Positions 60,509-64,000 of a stretch of DNA of 64,000 bases are shown piece after piece. This stretch comes from Streptomyces spectabilis (GTDB lineage: Bacteria > Actinomycetota > Actinomycetes > Streptomycetales > Streptomycetaceae), in the NCBI RefSeq assembly GCF_008704795.1, contig NZ_CP023690.1:1550001-1614000 (forward strand). Direction: 5' to 3'. The translations under genes were made by a program, and so were the position numbers. Below the pieces are notes generated by a model. That model was not told where the DNA came from. It saw only the letters and a program-made list of their open reading frames with translations, and did no database searches. Each line of letters opens with the position of its first letter. The first letter of the stretch is position 1.

Positions 60509-61171
60509 ATGCCCCTGAAGAGCCGGCCGCTCCCGGCGTCCGCCGCGCCCCGGCGGCGCACGCTCGGTGTCTGCGCCCTCGCCGTCGTCGTCTGCGCGAC
60601 GCTGGGCGGCTGTTCCGCCGCCGACGGATCGGCCGCCGCCACCAAGGCGAAGTCGTCCGCCTCGAAGACGTACGCGGTCGGCGACCCCGACGCGGCCGCC
60701 GGGTCCACGGCCTCCGGGTCCGCGCCCGCCGCCCCCGTGCACGTGGCGATCCCGTCCATCGGCGTGCGCAGCCCGCTGCTGCGGCTCGGCCTGAACCCGG
60801 ACCGCACCGTAGAGGTGCCGCCCGCCGAGAAGGGCATGACGGCGGGCTGGTACACCGGGGGCGCGGTCCCCGGGCGGCGCGGCGCGGCCGTCATCATCGG
60901 CCACAACGACACGCGCTTCGGTCGTGCCGTCTTCCACGACCTGAAGAAGGTGCGGGTGGGCGCGGACATCGCCGTGCGGGACGCGCGCGGCAAGACCGTC
61001 CACTTCCGGGTCACCGCCACCGAGACGGCCTCCAAGAAGGCCTTCCCCACCGACAAGGTCTACGGCGAGACCAGCTCCCGGGACCTGCGCCTGATCACCT
61101 GCGACGGCGCGTACGACGCCCAGGGGCACCCCGTGGACAACCTCATCGTGTACGCGACCGCGAATCGGTAG
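60509..61171 (+). CDS. class F sortase with apparent lipobox
   Basis: 220 residues. Catalytic His132 in AVIIGHNDT and Cys198 in DLRLITCDGAYD; the sortase fold starts at VHVAIPSIGVRSPLLRLGL. The usual catalytic Arg of sortases is not obvious near HPVDNLIVYA. The N-terminus has a hydrophobic stretch LGVCALAVVVCATLGGC. Its end reads as a lipobox with Cys35, so the enzyme may be lipid-anchored rather than held by a plain membrane helix. A 40-residue Ala/Ser/Lys linker leads to the fold. Placed directly after its likely substrate. Confidence 0.85.
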   Translation: MPLKSRPLPASAAPRRRTLGVCALAVVVCATLGGCSAADGSAAATKAKSSASKTYAVGDPDAAAGSTASGSAPAAPVHVAIPSIGVRSPLLRLGLNPDRTVEVPPAEKGMTAGWYTGGAVPGRRGAAVIIGHNDTRFGRAVFHDLKKVRVGADIAVRDARGKTVHFRVTATETASKKAFPTDKVYGETSSRDLRLITCDGAYDAQGHPVDNLIVYATANR

Positions 61172-61272
61172 CCGCCCGGTCTTCGACACCGCCATGAAGG
61201 GCATCCGCCTCGACGGCCGGGCACCGGCGCCGTCTCCGTGAAACTCACTGGTCACCGCGTGGCACGGCCACC

Positions 61273-61278
61273 TAGGGT
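61273..61278 (+). promoter_or_regulatory. -10 element of the cpt-like gene, leaderless
   Basis: TAGGGT, six bases, then GTG 61285; no ribosome site. Confidence 0.5.
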
Positions 61279-61284
61279 GGCGCG

Positions 61285-61818
61285 GTGACGACTCGGATGA
61301 TCATCCTCAACGGCGGCTCCAGCTCGGGCAAGTCAGGGATCGTACGGTGTCTGCAGGCCGTCCTGCCCGACCAGTGGCTGGCGTTCGGGTGCGACTCGTT
61401 CGTCGACGCGCTGCCCGCGAGGATGCGGGGCGCGGACGGCGGGATCGTGTTCGCCGCCGACGGCGGCGTGGACGTCGGCGCGGACTTCCGGGCCCTGGAG
61501 ACCGCCTGGACGGAGGGCATCGTGGCGATGGCCCGCGCGGGGGCCCGGATCATCGTCGACGACGTCTTCCTCGGCGGCCCCGCGTCCCGGCGGCGGTGGG
61601 AGAAGGCCCTCGGCGACCTGGACGTGCTGTGGGTCGGCGTCCGGTGCGAGAGCGCCGTCGCCGCGGGCCGCGAGGTCGCGCGGGGCGACCGGACGCCGGG
61701 CATGGCCGCGGCGCAGGCACACCTGGTGCACGAGGGCGTGCGCTACGACCTGGAGGTGGACACGACGCGTACCGAGTCCCTGGAGTGTGCGCGCGCCATC
61801 GCCGCCCGCGTCGTCTGA
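61285..61818 (+). CDS. chloramphenicol 3-O-phosphotransferase-like kinase
   Basis: 177 residues, close in length and sequence to the resistance enzyme (CPT) of the chloramphenicol producer S. venezuelae. Shared stretches include [20 protein letters not shown] with Walker A at 10-17, WLAFGCDSF with the catalytic Asp37, [28 protein letters not shown] and [30 protein letters not shown] shortened. It transfers phosphate from ATP to the primary hydroxyl of chloramphenicol in the known case. No chloramphenicol genes are near, so the natural substrate here may differ. Cys36 replaces the Val next to Asp37 that I recall in the S. venezuelae protein. Confidence 0.88.
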   Translation: MTTRMIILNGGSSSGKSGIVRCLQAVLPDQWLAFGCDSFVDALPARMRGADGGIVFAADGGVDVGADFRALETAWTEGIVAMARAGARIIVDDVFLGGPASRRRWEKALGDLDVLWVGVRCESAVAAGREVARGDRTPGMAAAQAHLVHEGVRYDLEVDTTRTESLECARAIAARVV

Positions 61819-61834
61819 CCGGCCGCCCGGGCCG

Positions 61835-62650
61835 TCACCGCAGCGGGCGGGCCGCCTGTGCCCGCTCCTTCGTACGGCCCTGGAGCTGGGCGGCCCGCTC
61901 GCGGATCGCGGGCAGCCGGGCGCGCAGCGCGGCGCCCGGACAGGTCGTGGTGTAGCCGTCGGTGTGCCCGGCCACGGCGTCGAACTCGGCGCGCGTCCCC
62001 ACCGGGAACCGGCTGAGGCTGTTGCTGGACACCAGCTGGGACCGCAGCCGCGGATCGACGTCCATGAGGCCGAGCTTCCACGCGGCGAGGGCCGCGATGG
62101 CCTCCGCCATCGGCGCCGGGACCGGGGTGCCCGCGGTGAACGTGCCGATGGCGGCGACCCCGGCCGTGCGGTGGTTGAAGCCCTGTGTGTGGGCGCCGAC
62201 GACGGGCCGGTCGACGCCGCCCGCGCGGCCCTCGTAGATCGTGCCGCAGCGGTCGACGAGGAAGTTGTAGCCGATGTCGTCGAAGAGCCGGGCCCCGGTC
62301 TGGCCCGCCGTGAGGGCCCGGATGATGCGTGGCGCGTCGGCGCAGTCGTACGCGTTCGGCGAGTCCGTGTGGTGGACGAAGACGGCGACGACGGGGCCGC
62401 CGTAGCGCACCGGCGGAGCGGTCTCGCGGGCGTCGCCGAGCCACTCGGCGCGCGGCACGATGGGCGGCCGGGCCGCGCTGTGGACCGCCGTCACCGCGGC
62501 GGCGCGCCGGCGCCCGTCGTCCTCGGCCGCGTGCTCGACGCCCACCGCGCACAGCGCGAGCGCCCCCACGGCCACCAGGCCGGGCACACCGGCGAGGGCC
62601 GCGCGCCCGGCACGCGGCAGCCCCGCCACCGTCTCCCGCAAGGCACGCAT
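61835..62650 (-). CDS. peptidoglycan-recognition-type N-acetylmuramoyl-L-alanine amidase
   Basis: 271 residues. N-terminal membrane/signal helix (LVAVGALALCAVGVEHA), then a PGRP/amidase_2 domain: PIVPRAEWLGDARETAPPVRYGG, the first zinc His in VAVFVHHTDSPNAYDC, DDIGYNFLVDRCGTIYEGRAGG, VVGAHTQGFNHRTAGVAAIG, and the second His and Cys in AVAGHTDGYTTTCPGAALRARL. All metal ligands and the catalytic Tyr region are present. Expected to cut the amide bond between MurNAc and L-Ala in peptidoglycan outside the membrane. GGGAGG lies right before the ATG. Confidence 0.9.
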   Translation of the reverse strand: MRALRETVAGLPRAGRAALAGVPGLVAVGALALCAVGVEHAAEDDGRRRAAAVTAVHSAARPPIVPRAEWLGDARETAPPVRYGGPVVAVFVHHTDSPNAYDCADAPRIIRALTAGQTGARLFDDIGYNFLVDRCGTIYEGRAGGVDRPVVGAHTQGFNHRTAGVAAIGTFTAGTPVPAPMAEAIAALAAWKLGLMDVDPRLRSQLVSSNSLSRFPVGTRAEFDAVAGHTDGYTTTCPGAALRARLPAIRERAAQLQGRTKERAQAARPLR

Positions 62651-62769
62651 GCCTCCCACTCTCCGGTCGGCCGACCGCGCCCGCGCGCGGGGTGCGCCCG
62701 GTCGGGGGACGCCTCCCCCGGCGCGAAGGCGGCGCGGCGCGCCCGCAGCCGGCCGGAGGCCCGCTGCCT

Positions 62770-63723
62770 TCAGACGTGCGCCGCGCGGCTCGCCCCCTGA
62801 GCGGGCCCCGTCTGCGCGGGCACCGTGGCCATGCTCCCCGCGCCGCAGTCGGCGGCCACCGTGTCGGCGAAGGCGCGCGCGAGCGGGCTGAGCGCGTCCC
62901 AGCGGCGCACCGCCCAGCCCACGGAGAGCGCGGGCAGCTCCGGCACCGGAACGAGGCGCAGCCCCGGCGGTCCCGACGCGCGCCAGCCGGGCAGCTCCGG
63001 CACGACGGCCTGGCCGACGCCGAGTTCGGTGAGCAGCAGCGCGGTGTCCCAGTCGGCCACGCTGGTGTGGCCCTGCGGCCGAAGGCCCGCCTCGGCGAGG
63101 GCCGCGTCGAGGCGCGAGCGCGAACTGGACACCTCCGGCGGCCGGATGAGCTGCACGCCGGCCAGGTCGGCGAGGGTGACGCGCCGCTTGGCGGCCAGGG
63201 GGTCGCCGCACGGCACGGCGAGCACCCAGCGCAGATCGGCGACGGGCCGCTGCTCGATGCCCCGCACGGGTTCGCCGATGGTGACCCAGGCCAGGTCCAG
63301 GTCGTCGGCGGCGAGCGCGTCGAAGCAGGCACGGCTCGAACTCGCCGTCTGGAACTCCAGGGCCACCTGCGGAAACCGCTGCCGGAAGCCGACGATCGCG
63401 TCGGCCATGAAGTGCCGCACCGTCGTGGCGCCCGTGGTGATGCGCACCGCGCCGCTCTCGCCGCGCACCAGGTCGCGCAGGCGGCGCAGGGCGAGGTCGA
63501 TGCCGCCGATGCCGTCGGACGCGGCGGCGTGCAGGATGCGCCCCGCCGACGTCGGCACGACACCGCGCGCGTGCCGCTCCAGAAGGCTGACGGCCAGCTC
63601 CTTCTCCAGGCGTTTGACGTGCTGGCTCACCGCCGACTGCGTACAGGAGAGGTCGCGCGCCACGGCGCTGAGGCTGCCGGCACGGCAGACGGCGATGAAG
63701 ACACGGAGATCGTCGAGCGTCAC
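62770..63723 (-). CDS. LysR-family transcriptional regulator
   Basis: 317 residues. Helix-turn-helix: LDDLRVFIAVCRAGSLSAVARDLSCTQSAVSQHVKRLEKEL shortened to SLSAVARDLSCTQSAVSQHV. Substrate domain: VRITTGATTVRHFMADAIVGF, DLDLAWVTIGEPVRGI, ELGVGQAVVPELPGW. GTG start 63721-63723 with TAGCTT six bases upstream and no ribosome site, so leaderless. No divergent partner lies within the window; its target may be beyond the right edge or distant. Confidence 0.9.
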   Translation of the reverse strand: MTLDDLRVFIAVCRAGSLSAVARDLSCTQSAVSQHVKRLEKELAVSLLERHARGVVPTSAGRILHAAASDGIGGIDLALRRLRDLVRGESGAVRITTGATTVRHFMADAIVGFRQRFPQVALEFQTASSSRACFDALAADDLDLAWVTIGEPVRGIEQRPVADLRWVLAVPCGDPLAAKRRVTLADLAGVQLIRPPEVSSSRSRLDAALAEAGLRPQGHTSVADWDTALLLTELGVGQAVVPELPGWRASGPPGLRLVPVPELPALSVGWAVRRWDALSPLARAFADTVAADCGAGSMATVPAQTGPAQGASRAAHV

Positions 63724-63729
63724 GGCACG

Positions 63730-63735
63730 AAGCTA
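63730..63735 (-). promoter_or_regulatory. -10 element of the LysR gene, leaderless
   Basis: TAGCTT on the minus strand, six bases, then GTG 63723. Confidence 0.5.
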
Positions 63736-64000
63736 GGCCGTTCCCGCCGTCAGTGCCACATCCGGGGTGTGCCTCCGGGCCCGGCCCCGGTCCGGCTCCG
63801 GCCGGGCCCCCGACTGGGGCCTCCGCACCGTGTGCATGTTGCACAGATCACACGGGTCCGCGGGGCGCCGGGGAACCCCACTCCCTATTTCACCGTTGAA
63901 CAAGATGAGGGTCCCGACCGCGATTCCCCCGTCCGGCCGGGGCCCTCTCGCATGCACCCCCTGCCGACACTTCTGACCGACACACGCCTCCCCTGTTTGT
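63736..64000. other. intergenic region at the right edge
   Basis: About 265 bases with no supported gene. It includes a relatively AT-rich patch near 63885-63910 that could be a promoter for a gene to the right. Confidence 0.4.

Overview
The window is a GC-rich actinobacterial chromosome segment that reads as Streptomyces. Supporting signs are very strong third-position GC, a maltose operon of the Streptomyces type (malR / malEFG-aglA), a Streptomyces subtilisin inhibitor, a SARP/AfsR-like regulator, GTG and TTG starts, and many genes that appear to be transcribed without a leader. No rRNA, tRNA, CRISPR array, insertion sequence, phage gene or integrase was seen. Almost every real gene is a single ORF, and convergent genes are often separated by fewer than 25 bases.

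Layout. 1-5.8 kb: aglA (cut by the window edge), malG, malF, malE on the minus strand and divergent malR, with operator-like repeats between them. 5.8-7.4 kb: TetR regulator and divergent NAD(P)-binding oxidoreductase. 7.4-11 kb: a small 4-hydroxyphenylglycine (Hpg) cassette, hpgT / hmaS-hmo, whose first committed enzyme HmaS looks destroyed. 11-14.5 kb: a broken VOC gene, ArsR, LysR, an EamA exporter and a second NmrA-like oxidoreductase. 14.5-18.8 kb: a NitT/TauT-type ABC transporter (ATPase plus fused double permease) divergent from an MgtC-like membrane gene, with strong palindromes in between. 18.8-21 kb: MarR with a divergent LigB-type dioxygenase and twin operators, then about 0.85 kb of gene-poor DNA. 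21-28 kb: HAD phosphatase, a small acidic protein, a CYP152-type fatty-acid peroxygenase, a lipoprotein / 27-residue membrane peptide / DUF6766 trio, a double-GNAT protein and a GT4 glycosyltransferase with a long C-terminal extension. 28-37.7 kb: DUF418-like membrane protein, a NarL-type two-component pair, a D-2-hydroxyacid dehydrogenase, a small membrane protein, two DJ-1/PfpI-fold proteins, two methyltransferases and a slipin. 37.7-40.2 kb: secreted polysaccharide lyase family 8. 40.2-45.5 kb: two tandem kdpD sensor kinases and an orphan kdpF with no kdpABC between. 45.6-50 kb: imine-reductase-like enzyme and divergent large SARP regulator. 50.4-56.8 kb: subtilisin inhibitor, F420-type oxidoreductase, GNAT, lipoamide dehydrogenase, MMPL transporter, DUF6191-like and HIT-like proteins. 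56.9-64 kb: MFS transporter, PEP-mutase-like enzyme, CxxC protein, a wall-anchored protein with its sortase, a chloramphenicol 3-O-phosphotransferase, a peptidoglycan-recognition amidase and a LysR regulator.

Main points of interest. (1) An orphan Hpg pathway with a damaged hmaS: an internal loss of roughly 80 residues, two compensating frameshifts, and the first iron-ligand His changed to Arg, while hmo and hpgT stay intact. (2) A TTGC-N8-GCAA motif that covers the arsR start and recurs between the ABC transporter and mgtC, suggesting one small regulon. (3) A kdp locus that keeps its promoter repeats, kdpF and two kdpD genes but lacks kdpABC. (4) A repeated signature, TANNNT followed by six bases and then ATG/GTG, that defines about a dozen leaderless starts, most of them regulators. 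(5) A sortase with an apparent lipobox next to its likely substrate. Gene functions are inferred from recognised families and motifs; no database search was run.
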